From NCBI GenBank assembly GCA_017405765.1, contig JAFQZS010000050.1, forward strand, positions 18,688 through 82,687: DNA of 64,000 nt, written 5' to 3'. The notes beneath the pieces were generated by a model. That model was given only the letters and a program-made list of their open reading frames with translations, was not told the origin of the DNA and did no database searches. Positions within the stretch are counted from its first letter, which is position 1; the number at the start of each line of letters is the position of its first letter. Source of the stretch: Clostridia bacterium. Its GTDB lineage: Bacteria; Bacillota; Clostridia; Oscillospirales; RGIG577. A program made the position numbers and the translations under genes. Below are positions 35,819-45,550 of the stretch, piece by piece.

Positions 35819-37282
35819 TCACACCTCTTTATTCAAAATACGATAAATAAGCTCCATATCTATGTTTTCTCTGACGATACGGGCAAGCAAGTCGTACTCA
35901 CGTTCTTTATACACTTTCGTATCGTAAGCATTAATGAGAGACGGATCTACACCTTTTTCGGCGCAGAGCGCATGAATAATGCGTTCGCTTATCCCTTCGG
36001 CGTCGAATATGCCGTGTATATACGTGCCGTAGACGTTTCCCTTCCCCGAAAGAGGCGAAGACTCTTGTGCGCTTCGTCCCATGTGTATCTCATATCCCTC
36101 GTAAGAAAGGCCGTTCAAAGAAGAAAGCACGCCCTCAACTGAGGAAAAAACGCCTCTTGTCTGCGTCTGCACCTTATCTTTAAAAAATACCGTATCCATA
36201 TCAAGCATCTCCATGCCTCGCACGGACGACGTATTTTCGCTTTCGCTGCCTCCCTCGTCCGTAATGCTTCGTCCGAGCATCTGATATCCGCCGCAGACGC
36301 CCATAACGGGCGTACCGTTTGAAGCCGCATGCTTTACGGCTGCCTCAAGTCCGCGCGATCTAATCCACTTTAGATCCTCTATCGTGCTTTTCGTACCAGG
36401 TATCATTATCATATCCGCACCCTCAAGCTCGCGCGGATGCGTTACGTACCTTAACGATACGCTGTCGTAGCGCTCAAAGGGCGAAAAATCGGTAAAGTTG
36501 GAAATGCGCGGCAGGCGTATTACGGCAATATCTATGAGCCTTCTCTTTTTATCGTTCGAAAAGCGCTTTGTTAAGCTGTCCTCGTCGTCAATGTCGATAT
36601 TCATATACGGTATGACCCCCGCTACTGGAACGCCGCAAAGGTCCCTTAAAATATCAAGTCCCGGTTCAAGTATCGTTCTGTCGCCTCTGAATTTATTTAT
36701 GACCGTCGCCTTTATTCGGGCGCGCTCCTCGCCTGATAAAAGCGCCACCGTGCCGTAAAGCTGCGCGAACACGCCGCCGCGGTCTATATCTCCGACCAGC
36801 AGTACGGGCGCGTCTACCATGCGCGCAAGCCCCATGTTCACGATATCGTCTTTATTTAAATTTATCTCCGCCGGACTTCCCGCGCCTTCTATCACTATAA
36901 CGTCGTATTCTTCGGAAAGGCTTTCATACGCCGCCATTATATCGGGGATAAACTCACGCTTTTTTTTATAGTATTCCGCAGCTCTCATATTGCCCAAAAC
37001 GCGGCCTCCGACGATGACCTGACTTCCCATATCCGTAGTAGGCTTTAACAGTATGGGGTTCATCCTTACGTCAGGCGCAATGCCGGCCGCCTCCGCCTGT
37101 ACTGCCTGTGCGCGCCCCATCTCGCCTCCGTCGGACGAAATAAAGGAATTAAGCGACATATTCTGGCTCTTAAACGGCGCGGCGCGAAGTCCGTCCTGCC
37201 TGAAAATGCGGCATAATGCGGCGGCAAGCAAGCTTTTCCCCGCGTTTGACATTGTACCCTGTATCATAATATTCTTAGCCAT
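35819..37282 (-). CDS. cobQ: Cobyric acid synthase (glutamine-hydrolysing)
   Basis: 487 aa. It amidates the b, d, e and g side chains of adenosylcobyrinic a,c-diamide. The N-terminal ATP-binding domain opens IMIQGTMSNAGKSLLAAALCRIFRQDG, then SQNMSLNSF and EGAGSPAEINL. The C-terminal glutamine amidotransferase domain has the nucleophile Cys in MGVCGGYQMLG and the His in GTYIHGIFD. The cobD stop lies inside its first codons (8-bp overlap). Confidence 0.96.
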   Translation of the reverse strand: MAKNIMIQGTMSNAGKSLLAAALCRIFRQDGLRAAPFKSQNMSLNSFISSDGGEMGRAQAVQAEAAGIAPDVRMNPILLKPTTDMGSQVIVGGRVLGNMRAAEYYKKKREFIPDIMAAYESLSEEYDVIVIEGAGSPAEINLNKDDIVNMGLARMVDAPVLLVGDIDRGGVFAQLYGTVALLSGEERARIKATVINKFRGDRTILEPGLDILRDLCGVPVAGVIPYMNIDIDDEDSLTKRFSNDKKRRLIDIAVIRLPRISNFTDFSPFERYDSVSLRYVTHPRELEGADMIMIPGTKSTIEDLKWIRSRGLEAAVKHAASNGTPVMGVCGGYQMLGRSITDEGGSESENTSSVRGMEMLDMDTVFFKDKVQTQTRGVFSSVEGVLSSLNGLSYEGYEIHMGRSAQESSPLSGKGNVYGTYIHGIFDAEGISERIIHALCAEKGVDPSLINAYDTKVYKEREYDLLARIVRENIDMELIYRILNKEV

Positions 37283-38336
37283 ATCTTTTCTCCAAAACAG
37301 CGTTTGTGAGCGCTTTGATAAGAGCTTCGTTGTCCTTTTGTATTCTTACCGACGCCCTGTACCAACCCTCTCCCAGTCCATGAAAATCTGCGCAGTTTCT
37401 TATGGCTATCCCCTGCTCTTTAAGCGGGATATGAAGTCCCTCTTCGCCGTAAAACATAAGAAAATTCGCGTCTGACGGGCATACCCAAAATCCCAGCCCT
37501 TCAAGCTCCTTTTTAAGCCATGACCTCTGTATTTCTATGAGCGAACGCGCGCTTTTTAAAAAATCTGTCTCGCTTAGAGCCGCAAGACCGGCCTCCTGCG
37601 ATATTACCGACACATTCCACGGCTGTACCTCGCAAGACATCTTTGAGATAAGTTCGCTGTCGCTTGTAAGCGCATATCCCAGGCGCGCTCCCGCCATGCC
37701 GAAATTCTTTGTAAATGCCTTCAGAATAAACAGGCCGGAACATTCCGAAATATACCTTTTCAGGCTTTCGCCTCCGTTTGTAAGGTCAAGAAAGCACTCG
37801 TCTAAAAAAAAGGCCGTTCCCGTGTCGACGCAAAGATCGAGTATCTTGATCAAAGTGCGCTCGGATATAAGCCTTCCCGTCGGATTGTTTGGATTGCATA
37901 AAAATACTGCGTCGGGAGATTTTTCTTTTATAAAATCAAGAAATCCTTCCCCAAGGGCAAATCCGTTCTCACGCGCAAGTTCATATCTGTATACTTCGCA
38001 GCCCGCGCGCCCGAGCGCCCTTTCATACTCCGAAAACGTGGGCGCAGTCAAGACTGCGCGCCCCGGCAAAAGCGCGCCGCAGTAAGCGTATATAAGCTCT
38101 GACGCGCCTGCGCCGAAAATGATATTCTCTTTTTTTATATTCTCATACTCCGCGACAGACTCAGTAAGTCTGCGGCAATAAGGGTCGGGGTAAACGTGTA
38201 TGCGCTCGGCTGCACGGCGAACGGCATCTTTAACGCTTTCGGGCGTTCCTAGCGGATTAATACTCGAGGAAAAGTCAAGCGTGATGTTTCCCGAGTATAT
38301 ATCGCCGCCATGGGGATTTTTTGTATTATAAAGCAT
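37275..38336 (-). CDS. cobD: L-threonine-O-3-phosphate decarboxylase
   Basis: 353 aa class I PLP aminotransferase-fold enzyme making (R)-1-amino-2-propanol phosphate, the linker arm of cobalamin. It opens PHGGDIYSGNITLDFSSSINPLG, the CobD signature. FLCNPNNPTGRLI and the PLP lysine in FILKAFTKNFGMAGARLGY are present. A histidinol-phosphate aminotransferase would look similar, but the HGG N-terminus and the neighbours (cbiB, cobQ) decide. GGGGGAAAA precedes the ATG. Confidence 0.92.
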   Translation of the reverse strand: MLYNTKNPHGGDIYSGNITLDFSSSINPLGTPESVKDAVRRAAERIHVYPDPYCRRLTESVAEYENIKKENIIFGAGASELIYAYCGALLPGRAVLTAPTFSEYERALGRAGCEVYRYELARENGFALGEGFLDFIKEKSPDAVFLCNPNNPTGRLISERTLIKILDLCVDTGTAFFLDECFLDLTNGGESLKRYISECSGLFILKAFTKNFGMAGARLGYALTSDSELISKMSCEVQPWNVSVISQEAGLAALSETDFLKSARSLIEIQRSWLKKELEGLGFWVCPSDANFLMFYGEEGLHIPLKEQGIAIRNCADFHGLGEGWYRASVRIQKDNEALIKALTNAVLEKRYG

Positions 38337-38348
38337 TGCGTTTTCCCC

Positions 38349-39311
38349 CTATATGATAATAATGATTTTGATCGTGCAAAATACCATAAGCGTGATGACC
38401 GACGTCAAATATAAAAGGCGGCAGGCGCGCGCTATGTCTTCATTTTCTATATCTCTTGTATCGTCGCCGATATACGGTTTTTCGTGGAACGTTCCGTGAT
38501 ACCATGCGCCGCCCCCAAGGCGTATGCCCAAAAGACCTGCGCATACCGATTCCGTCTGAGCGGAATTTGGGCTTTTGTGATTATATCTGTCTCTTTTAAA
38601 TATCTTCACGCCGCCGTTTGCGTCAAATCCCAAAATCGCGCCTGCAGCGAGCATAAAAAGCGCCGAAATGCGCGCCGGTATGAAGTTAAATACATCGTCG
38701 GCTCTCGCCGCGAACGCACCTATATTTTTAAACGGCGGATCGGTATATCCTATCATCGAGTCCATTGTATTTACGGCTTTGTAAAAAAAGCCAAGCGGCG
38801 CGCCGCCTATTGCCAAAAAAAACATAGGCGCGACCGCCCCGTCCGATGTGTTCTCCGCGACCGTCTCAACTGCGGCGCGTATTATGCCCGCCTTGTCAAG
38901 CCTTTCCGTATCTCGCCCCACGATCATTGATACGGCGTGTCTTGCTCTTTTGGTATCGTCGTCGCAAATCGCCCTGTAAACCTTCATGCTCTCGTCTTTT
39001 AAGGACTTAACGGCAATTATCTGCCAGCACATAAAGCTTTCTGCGGCCAGCCTAAGCCATGGGCTTATTTGCATTAAGACGATAAGTATAATAAGCGGCG
39101 CACATGTTGAAACGGCGGCCGTAATAAACCAAAGGCAAACGCCCGCCGCCCTTTCTCCCGCCGCTGTTTTCGGAAAGACCCGAAGCAGCGCGCCTTTAAG
39201 TGCGCTTATAAGCTTTCCCATAAATACGACCGGATGAGGGAAACCGTGCGGGTCCCCAACGATAAGATCAACTATAAAGCCTATTATAAAAGCGGCAAGC
39301 GACAGGATCAT
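38349..39311 (-). CDS. cbiB: Adenosylcobinamide-phosphate synthase
   Basis: 320-aa membrane protein attaching aminopropanol phosphate to cobyric acid. Motifs: FIVDLIVGDPHGFPHPVVFMGKLI at the N-terminus, SMIVGRDTERLDKAGIIRAAVETVAENTSDG, and FKRDRYNHKSPNSAQTES. Its partner CobD is the next gene. The start ATGA overlaps the stop of the upstream fusion gene. Confidence 0.95.
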   Translation of the reverse strand: MILSLAAFIIGFIVDLIVGDPHGFPHPVVFMGKLISALKGALLRVFPKTAAGERAAGVCLWFITAAVSTCAPLIILIVLMQISPWLRLAAESFMCWQIIAVKSLKDESMKVYRAICDDDTKRARHAVSMIVGRDTERLDKAGIIRAAVETVAENTSDGAVAPMFFLAIGGAPLGFFYKAVNTMDSMIGYTDPPFKNIGAFAARADDVFNFIPARISALFMLAAGAILGFDANGGVKIFKRDRYNHKSPNSAQTESVCAGLLGIRLGGGAWYHGTFHEKPYIGDDTRDIENEDIARACRLLYLTSVITLMVFCTIKIIIII

Positions 39312-41299
39312 AACGCTTCCTTCTTTGTCTGCATCGAAAATATGTATATCGGGTTTTCGGCGCGCATGAGAGTGTGCTCTCCGGCCGTTTTTGCGCGCGC
39401 CGTGCTTAAAGATACGACCTCTGTATATGTAAATCCGAGATCTTTCATCAAAGAGTTGAGCTGTGATACGGTTTCAAGGGAAACTGCAGTCGCAACTATG
39501 CGTACATTCGGGTTTTTTTTAAGCAAAACATCTGCGATATCTTTTATATGCCCTTCGCTTCCGCCGATAAAAGCGTGGGTAGGCGTTGGAAGATCCTCGC
39601 ACGCTTCAGGCGCCAAGCCTCTTATCACCGTAATATTATCTAGGCCGAAGCTCTCCTTGTTTTTTTCTATAAGCTTTGCCGCTTCTTCTCTTTTTTCTAT
39701 TGAATATACGTGTCCGCTTTCCAAAAGGCGCGCCGCCTCAACGGACACGGAGCCGGTGCCCGCGCCTATATCCCAAAGAACGGAGCATTCACAAAGCCTA
39801 AGCTTTGAAAGGCATACCGCACGCACCTCGCTTTTTGTCATGGGTATTGACCTGCCGTCGCTTTCAGGGCGCGAAAAAGCGTTGTCAGGCAGACCGAAAA
39901 TAAAGCTTTTCTGTGCGCGGTCGTTTTCTATAAGCGCCGCGCACAGCGAGTCGTATTTGCCGTCTTTAAGCTCCATAGCCGTACCCGTAGTCACCTTTTC
40001 ATCTTTATACCCCAGCCGTTCTCCGATGCTTACCTTAACGAAACCGAGACCCGCTTCCGAAAGCGTTTTACATAAGCCTTCGGCTGTGTTCTCTCCTCCT
40101 AAGAGTACAAAAAGACGGCGGTTGTTTTTGACCTTATTTGCAACGCTGCATTCTCTTCCGTGAAGGCTTAAAAACGCAGCGTCGTCATACGGCGTCTTAA
40201 GCGCAGCGCAAAGGTATGAAAGTGAGCTGATTCCCGGTATTACCTTTACATCGCAAAAAGAAAACTTATTTATAAGCTTTTTTGCACCGCTGAAAAAGCC
40301 CGTATCGCCTGACATGACTGCCGCAAATCGTGTATACTCCTTATGCGATGATATAAACTTGGCTATATCATCGGAGGATACGGCCTCATAACAAGGCTTA
40401 TTTTTGTCGCTTACCGCACATAAAAGGCGCTTTGCGCCTATTATGCAGTCCGAATCCTTCAGTGCAATTGCCGCGTCGGACGTAAGCGTGCCTTCGTTTC
40501 CCATGCCCATACCTATCACAAAGACAAGCGGCCTCAAAGCTATGCCCAAGCGCTCTTTTAAAAGCTTCACCGCTTCAGAAAAAGCAAGACCTTCATCTTC
40601 TTTGGGGCGTCCTATCACCAAAAGGCGCGCGCCCGTTTTCTTCGCCGCTTCAAGCTTTTCATAAAAGCCTCCCGCGCTTCCTCCGTCCTTTGTTACAAGA
40701 TATACGGCTTTGGTCATTTTTATCGTTGCTATGTTCATTTCTTCGGAAAACGGGCCCTGCATGGCTATTATATGCGAGGGCAAAACACCGGCGTCTCTGC
40801 ATTGCTTAAGAGAAGACTCTGCGGGGATCACGCGTACGTAAGCTCTCTCCTTAAAGCCTGTCACAGAGGAAAAGCGCCCTATATCTTTTACTCCCGTTGT
40901 AAAGAGTATATTGCCTTCTCTTTTACTGAGATGATCTGCCGCGTCCGACACGCGGTCAAAGAACGCGATATCATTTGAAACCTCGGACTCTGCGCGTTTT
41001 ATTCTTATATATTCCAGACCGGCAGAATGCGCAGCTCGCTTTATATTCTCCGTTGCCTTATCTGCATAAGGATGAGTAGCGTCTATAACGGTATCAAAGC
41101 GCGATTTTTGAAAAAGCTCTTCCATTTCGCCATATTCCATGCGTCCCGTCATCACATCTATCGTCTTTTTCGGCGCAATAAGCATTTTTGCATAATCGGT
41201 CGCAACGCATGCGGTAATGCGAACATCATCATATTCGCCAAATATTTCAATGAGCCTTCGCCCTTCAGTTGTTCCTGCAAAAATGCATATATTATACAT
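39308..41299 (-). CDS. Triple fusion: cobalt-precorrin-6A reductase (CbiJ) + precorrin-6Y methyltransferase/decarboxylase (CbiE-CbiT)
   Basis: 663 aa with three consecutive enzymes. Residues 1-250 are CbiJ/CobK (CIFAGTTEGRRLIE, DATHPYADKATEN, VYLVTKDGGSAGGFYEKLEAA), the NADH-dependent ring reductase. Residues 255-460 are the tetrapyrrole methylase CbiE (VIGMGMGNEGTLTSDA, MSGDTGFFSGAKKL, VIPGISSLSYLCA), methylating C5. Residues 465-663 are CbiT (GIPMTKSEVRAVCLSKL-like start, DIGAGTGSVSVEAA, FIGGSEGHI), methylating C15 with decarboxylation. CbiE-CbiT fusions (CobL) are common; the added CbiJ is less so. No stop or frameshift interrupts the linkers. Confidence 0.93.
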   Translation of the reverse strand: MYNICIFAGTTEGRRLIEIFGEYDDVRITACVATDYAKMLIAPKKTIDVMTGRMEYGEMEELFQKSRFDTVIDATHPYADKATENIKRAAHSAGLEYIRIKRAESEVSNDIAFFDRVSDAADHLSKREGNILFTTGVKDIGRFSSVTGFKERAYVRVIPAESSLKQCRDAGVLPSHIIAMQGPFSEEMNIATIKMTKAVYLVTKDGGSAGGFYEKLEAAKKTGARLLVIGRPKEDEGLAFSEAVKLLKERLGIALRPLVFVIGMGMGNEGTLTSDAAIALKDSDCIIGAKRLLCAVSDKNKPCYEAVSSDDIAKFISSHKEYTRFAAVMSGDTGFFSGAKKLINKFSFCDVKVIPGISSLSYLCAALKTPYDDAAFLSLHGRECSVANKVKNNRRLFVLLGGENTAEGLCKTLSEAGLGFVKVSIGERLGYKDEKVTTGTAMELKDGKYDSLCAALIENDRAQKSFIFGLPDNAFSRPESDGRSIPMTKSEVRAVCLSKLRLCECSVLWDIGAGTGSVSVEAARLLESGHVYSIEKREEAAKLIEKNKESFGLDNITVIRGLAPEACEDLPTPTHAFIGGSEGHIKDIADVLLKKNPNVRIVATAVSLETVSQLNSLMKDLGFTYTEVVSLSTARAKTAGEHTLMRAENPIYIFSMQTKKEAL

Positions 41300-42023
41300 T
41301 TTTATACCCTCTCGGCGTTATCATATTTTCGTTTATTATCTTTGTTTCTGAGTTTCCAATAAAAACAGTTGAAAACATATCGACTGTTTCGTCTCTAAGC
41401 TGTAAAAGCGAAAGTATTTTCCGGCTTTCGTTGTCTCTCCCCACGTTTCTTGCTATGCCGCAGACGCGATCCTTCGGAAGTATCTTTAAAAGCGTTTCGC
41501 AAGCCCTTTTCAAATGATCGGGGCGCGCACGTCCCCCCGGATTATATATGACGATAGCCATATCGGCCCAGGCCGCCGCGCTAAGGCGCCTTTCTATCTT
41601 CTCCCACGGCGTCAGGCGGTCGCTTAAGCTTATCACGGCAAAATCGTGCGATATCGGCGCGCCTAAAAGCGCTCCCCCGCTCAAAGCGGCGGTAACTCCC
41701 GGTATTACCCGTATCTGTGGCGCCAAGCTTTCGCCTCTTAATTCATATATAAGCGCGGCCATGCCGTATACTCCGCTGTCTCCCGAGCATACGACGGCTA
41801 CCGTCTTTCCCGCGCTTGCAAGCTCTATTGCGATACGGCAGCGCTTTACCTCCTCTGTCATCGGCGTACTGATAAACTCTTTTTCGGGATAATGGTCTCG
41901 TATAAGCTCGGTATATACGCCGTAACCTATTATAACGTCGGCGGCTCTCAGCGCGCTGTCTGCTCTCTTGGTCATATCCCCGCGGCTCCCCGGACCTATG
42001 CCCACCACATAAAGCTTACTCAA
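41292..42023 (-). CDS. cbiH: Cobalt-precorrin-3B C17-methyltransferase
   Basis: 243 aa SAM-dependent tetrapyrrole methylase that contracts the ring. Family motifs: LYVVGIGPGSRGDMTKRAD, IGYGVYTELI, VCSGDSGVYGMA, VIPGVTAALSGGALLGAPISHDFAVISLSD and YNPGGRARPDHL. The start is TTG at 42023, placed in the cbiG stop region 8 bp after GGAGGTG. An upstream in-frame extension has no ribosome site. It overlaps both neighbours by 8 bp. Confidence 0.93.
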   Translation of the reverse strand: MSKLYVVGIGPGSRGDMTKRADSALRAADVIIGYGVYTELIRDHYPEKEFISTPMTEEVKRCRIAIELASAGKTVAVVCSGDSGVYGMAALIYELRGESLAPQIRVIPGVTAALSGGALLGAPISHDFAVISLSDRLTPWEKIERRLSAAAWADMAIVIYNPGGRARPDHLKRACETLLKILPKDRVCGIARNVGRDNESRKILSLLQLRDETVDMFSTVFIGNSETKIINENMITPRGYKNV

Positions 42024-43038
42024 AGCACACCTCCGTATTTTCGGCCGCAACCGCAACAGTCACGCCGCCTGCAGCCGTTTTCTTCACTACAAGCTCGTGC
42101 GCGCCCGCCATTGCGGCGCGTTCGCATACGTTGTCAACTCCCGTAACGCTTTTTACAAAATCAGACGCGACAAAATCGCCCTCTACAGCGCGAAGCTCTT
42201 TTGCGCCGTAAACAACAAGCGGCTTTCCCTCAGCGCGGCAATAGCTTATAAGCCCCGGCTCATTTGCCTTTAGATCTATAGTCGAATAAAGCTTTACAGC
42301 GCGCTTGTCTATGCCCTCGCGGGAAAAAACGTTCTCTATGGCTTTCTTTATCTGCTCTGCGCTTGTTCCTTTTTTACACCCTATGCCCACATGAAGGATA
42401 ACGGGAATGAGGCAAAGCGTTTTTTCAAACGGCGCGGCGCCTGTTTTATAGCTTATAAGTATACCTGTATCGCCCCGAGCATTTATTTGTATGCCTCGGG
42501 GATAATCTCCTTTTACCGGGAGATCGCATATCATCGGCACATCGCGTTCAAGTATTGCCGCCGACACCGTCTTTACAAGGCTTATATCTCCAATGACAAA
42601 TCCGTTCTTTTTTGCCCATGCATCGGGCGAAAACCTATGATTTATATCAGTTGCCGTTGTTATTACGGGAGTCGCCTCTAAATATTCGGACAGCTTCAGC
42701 GCAAGCGCGTTTGCCCCGCCTATATGTCCCGATAAGATCGGTATCACAAAGCGTCCCAGCTCATCTATAACTATAACTGCAGGGTCTGTCTGCTTGTTAT
42801 GAACATACGGCGCTATATTTCTTACGGCAATGCCGCAGGAGCCGATAAAAACGAGTGCGTCCGCCTTGGAAAAGAGCTCTTTATATAAGTCGGCGGACAG
42901 GCTTTGTATCGTAATAAGTCCCGCTTCTTTCAATCTTTCGGGAACGAAAATGCAAACCTCACAGTCCTTAATGCAGGCTTTAAGCCTTATTGCCAAAGCG
43001 CGTCCCCTCTTACTGTATGCAAAAATTGCGATCTTCAT
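42016..43038 (-). CDS. cbiG: Cobalt-precorrin-5A hydrolase
   Basis: 340 aa. It opens the delta-lactone and releases the C2 unit as acetaldehyde (anaerobic pathway). The N-terminal half has FIGSCGIAVRNIAPYVHNKQTDPAVIVIDE and GHIGGANALALKLSEYLEATPVITTATD. The C-terminal half has HVGIGCKKGTSAEQIKKAIE and LYSTIDLKANEPGLISYCR. Full length. Its ATGA start overlaps the cbiF stop. Confidence 0.94.
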   Translation of the reverse strand: MKIAIFAYSKRGRALAIRLKACIKDCEVCIFVPERLKEAGLITIQSLSADLYKELFSKADALVFIGSCGIAVRNIAPYVHNKQTDPAVIVIDELGRFVIPILSGHIGGANALALKLSEYLEATPVITTATDINHRFSPDAWAKKNGFVIGDISLVKTVSAAILERDVPMICDLPVKGDYPRGIQINARGDTGILISYKTGAAPFEKTLCLIPVILHVGIGCKKGTSAEQIKKAIENVFSREGIDKRAVKLYSTIDLKANEPGLISYCRAEGKPLVVYGAKELRAVEGDFVASDFVKSVTGVDNVCERAAMAGAHELVVKKTAAGGVTVAVAAENTEVCFE

Positions 43039-43790
43039 TTTTTCGCCTCTCGGTATTCTGTACTGAACGCAGGATCGTATAAAAGCGAACGTAAATACTC
43101 ATCGCCCAAAACGTTCCCAACTATTATAAGCGCAGTCTTTTCTATATTGTTTCGTCTTACGGTATCATAAAGCGTGCCCACACTGCATCGAAGTATCTTT
43201 TCGTCAGGCCAAGACGCCTTGTACACAACTGCTGCGGGCGTGTCTTCGCTCCATCCGCCCAAAATAAGCTCGCTTTGAAGACTTTCGCAAAGCGACGCGC
43301 TTAAAAAGATCACCATGGTCGCCTTATGCGCCGAGAGAGCGCGCACCGACTGCGCATCAGGCACGGGCGTTCGTCCCGCCGCGCGCGTGATTATCACGCT
43401 TTGGCTTACGCCGGGAAGCGTATACTCCGCTTTAAGCGAAGCCGCAGCCGCCGAAAACGAGCTGACTCCCGGGCATACCGAAAACTCTATTCCAAGCTTA
43501 AAGAGCGCGTCAAACTGCTCCCTTACGGCGCCGTAAAGACACGGATCTCCCGTATGAAGACGCACCGTTGTCTTTCTTTCTCCCTCCGCCCGTTTTATGA
43601 CGTCTATCACCTCATCAAGCGTCATCTTCGCGCTGTTAAATATTCTGCAGTCTTTTTTTGCATATGAAAGAAGCTCGGGATTTACAAGAGATCCCGTATA
43701 TATTATAATGTCGGCTTCGCTCAAAAGGCGCGCGCCTCTTATCGTTATAAGGTCAGGCGCGCCGCTTCCCGCTCCTACGAAGTAAACCAT
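43035..43790 (-). CDS. cbiF: Cobalt-precorrin-4 C11-methyltransferase
   Basis: 251 aa tetrapyrrole methylase. VYFVGAGSGAPDLITIRGARLL, YTGSLVNPELL, VRLHTGDPCLYGAVREQ and CPGVSSFSAAAASLKAEYTLPGVSQSVIITRAAGRTPVP are diagnostic of CbiF/CobM. AAGGAG lies 8 bp before the ATG. It is separated from cbiD by 4 bp. Confidence 0.95.
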   Translation of the reverse strand: MVYFVGAGSGAPDLITIRGARLLSEADIIIYTGSLVNPELLSYAKKDCRIFNSAKMTLDEVIDVIKRAEGERKTTVRLHTGDPCLYGAVREQFDALFKLGIEFSVCPGVSSFSAAAASLKAEYTLPGVSQSVIITRAAGRTPVPDAQSVRALSAHKATMVIFLSASLCESLQSELILGGWSEDTPAAVVYKASWPDEKILRCSVGTLYDTVRRNNIEKTALIIVGNVLGDEYLRSLLYDPAFSTEYREAKK

Positions 43791-43794
43791 GGTA

Positions 43795-44922
43795 TTACTC
43801 CTTTACTATCTTCTTAAAAAGACTTTGCGCGTTTTCGCTTTCGCATAAAAAGCCGTGCTGTCTTGAAAACATTATAACACCTGCTTCGGCTTTTCCCGAT
43901 ATGCGTGCGCTTATATTTGATTCGATGCGCTGCATTATTCGTCTCAGCGTATTATCATAAACATTGTTTTCTTTTAGAATATCAAGCGCCGCATCGCATG
44001 TGGGACACTCAAGAATTCGCTCCATTTGATTTGGAAAAATCCCCTGAGTGCCGGCATTGGCGGCTATTATCTCCATTCGGCAGTCTCCGTATTTTGAGTG
44101 AGTATTGAACATCCCTCCGGCAAGCTTTACAAGTTTGCCCATATGGCCTATGATGAGTATGCCTTTAAAACCGAACATAACGGCCAAATCTAAAGCGTCT
44201 CCTATAAAATTAGAGGTGACCACCGCATATTTTTCATCTGCTCCCAGGCTTTTTATATATTCAATACCGTAATTTCCGGGCGCAAGCATTACATATTCCT
44301 CACCGCTCTCTTTTCTCTCAGAAAGCTCCAGACGTATCGTTTCTATAAGCGCCTGTTCGCTCATCGGTTCCACGATCCCGGTAGTTCCGAGTATAGATAT
44401 GCCTCCCACTATCCCGAGGCGGGAGTTTAGAGTCTTTTTTGCAATGCTCTCGCCCTCGGGCGCGGATATCAGCACCGAAAGCCCGCCCCTGTGATCGGTG
44501 ATACGGCAAACCTCCAAAAGGTTATCTCTTATCTGGCGGCGCGGGCCGGAATTTATCGCCGCCTCGCCCACGTTTCTGTCAAGTCCTCTCTTAGTCACGC
44601 GGCCTATGCCGCGTCCGCCTTCGATAAGTATTTCGGGCGCAGATATGCGCGAAACCTCGGCAAAAATATATATCCCGTCGGTTATGTCGGGGTCGTCGCC
44701 GCTGTCTTTTTTAACGGCGCATTTTACCGAGTTTTTATCTATGCTTATTTCTTCTATGTCAAGCGTTACATTTATCCCCTTAGGCGTTGATATAGTTATC
44801 TTTTCAAGCCTTCTGCCCGTAAGAAGCATCCATGCCGCCGCCTTTGACGCTGCCGCGGCGCATGTGCCCGTAGTATATCCAAGCCTTAAACGCTTTCCGT
44901 CTTTATTTATATACTCTCTCAT
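43795..44922 (-). CDS. cbiD: Cobalt-precorrin-5B C1-methyltransferase
   Basis: 375 aa, the methylase unique to the anaerobic pathway. LRLGYTTGTCAAAASKAAAWML near the start, GRGIGRVTKRGL, AINSGPRRQIRDNL and GIVGGISILGTTGIVEPMSEQALIETIRLEL are family hallmarks. Its presence, with cbiG and cbiK, shows that the operon encodes the oxygen-independent branch. Confidence 0.96.
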   Translation of the reverse strand: MREYINKDGKRLRLGYTTGTCAAAASKAAAWMLLTGRRLEKITISTPKGINVTLDIEEISIDKNSVKCAVKKDSGDDPDITDGIYIFAEVSRISAPEILIEGGRGIGRVTKRGLDRNVGEAAINSGPRRQIRDNLLEVCRITDHRGGLSVLISAPEGESIAKKTLNSRLGIVGGISILGTTGIVEPMSEQALIETIRLELSERKESGEEYVMLAPGNYGIEYIKSLGADEKYAVVTSNFIGDALDLAVMFGFKGILIIGHMGKLVKLAGGMFNTHSKYGDCRMEIIAANAGTQGIFPNQMERILECPTCDAALDILKENNVYDNTLRRIMQRIESNISARISGKAEAGVIMFSRQHGFLCESENAQSLFKKIVKE

Positions 44923-44926
44923 ATCT

Positions 44927-45550
44927 TCACCGCATTATCTGATAAAGAAGCGCGTTTACAACAGCGGCCGCAACGCTGCTTCCGCCCTTTCTCCCGCGAG
45001 CAACGATATGCGGCATGTCCGACATAATGATAAGCTCTTTACTTTCCGCTACGTTTACAAATCCCACGGGAACGCCTATCACCAACGCAGGCCGAATGTG
45101 CCCTTCATCGCAGAGCTCCTTTAGTCGTATAAGAGCGGTAGGCGCGTTGCCTATGGCAAAAATACACGATTTTTCTATGTGCGAAGCCTTTTCCATCGAC
45201 ACAGCCGCTCTCGTTATGCCGCGCGCTTTCGCCTCGGAAGCCACATCTTCATCAGACATAAAGCAATGTACGCGCCCGCCCAAGCGTGAAAGCACGCTCT
45301 TATTTATGCCGGCACGCGCCATATTCGTATCGGTAACGATATCGCATCCGCTCCGAAGCGCCGCAATACCCTTCTTTACTGCTCCTTCGGAAAAAACGAG
45401 ATCGTCGGCATAGTCAAGGTCTGCCGTCGCATGAATGGCGCGTTTTATCACCTGCTCGTTTTCAGGCGCCAAAATCTTTCCTCCGAGCAGCTCAGAAATT
45501 ATCTCAAAGCTGCGCTTTTCAATTTCCGAAGGCTCTATGTTTTCGATCAT
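44927..45550 (-). CDS. cbiC: Cobalt-precorrin-8 methylmutase
   Basis: 207 aa. It moves the C11 methyl to C12, giving cobyrinate. IEKRSFEIISELLG, RAIHATADLDYADDLVFSEGA (catalytic-type His), GCDIVTDTNMARAGINKS and PALVIGVPVGFVNVAESKELI are diagnostic. Its start lies inside the end of cbiA (32-bp overlap), with GGAGGAAA inside the cbiA reading frame as ribosome site. Confidence 0.95.
   Translation of the reverse strand: MIENIEPSEIEKRSFEIISELLGGKILAPENEQVIKRAIHATADLDYADDLVFSEGAVKKGIAALRSGCDIVTDTNMARAGINKSVLSRLGGRVHCFMSDEDVASEAKARGITRAAVSMEKASHIEKSCIFAIGNAPTALIRLKELCDEGHIRPALVIGVPVGFVNVAESKELIIMSDMPHIVARGRKGGSSVAAAVVNALLYQIMR

Noticed and set aside
39308..43790. A hidden cbiL among the tetrapyrrole methylases
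   Set aside because: Each methylase domain matches CbiE, CbiH or CbiF motifs. None has the CbiL-type start.
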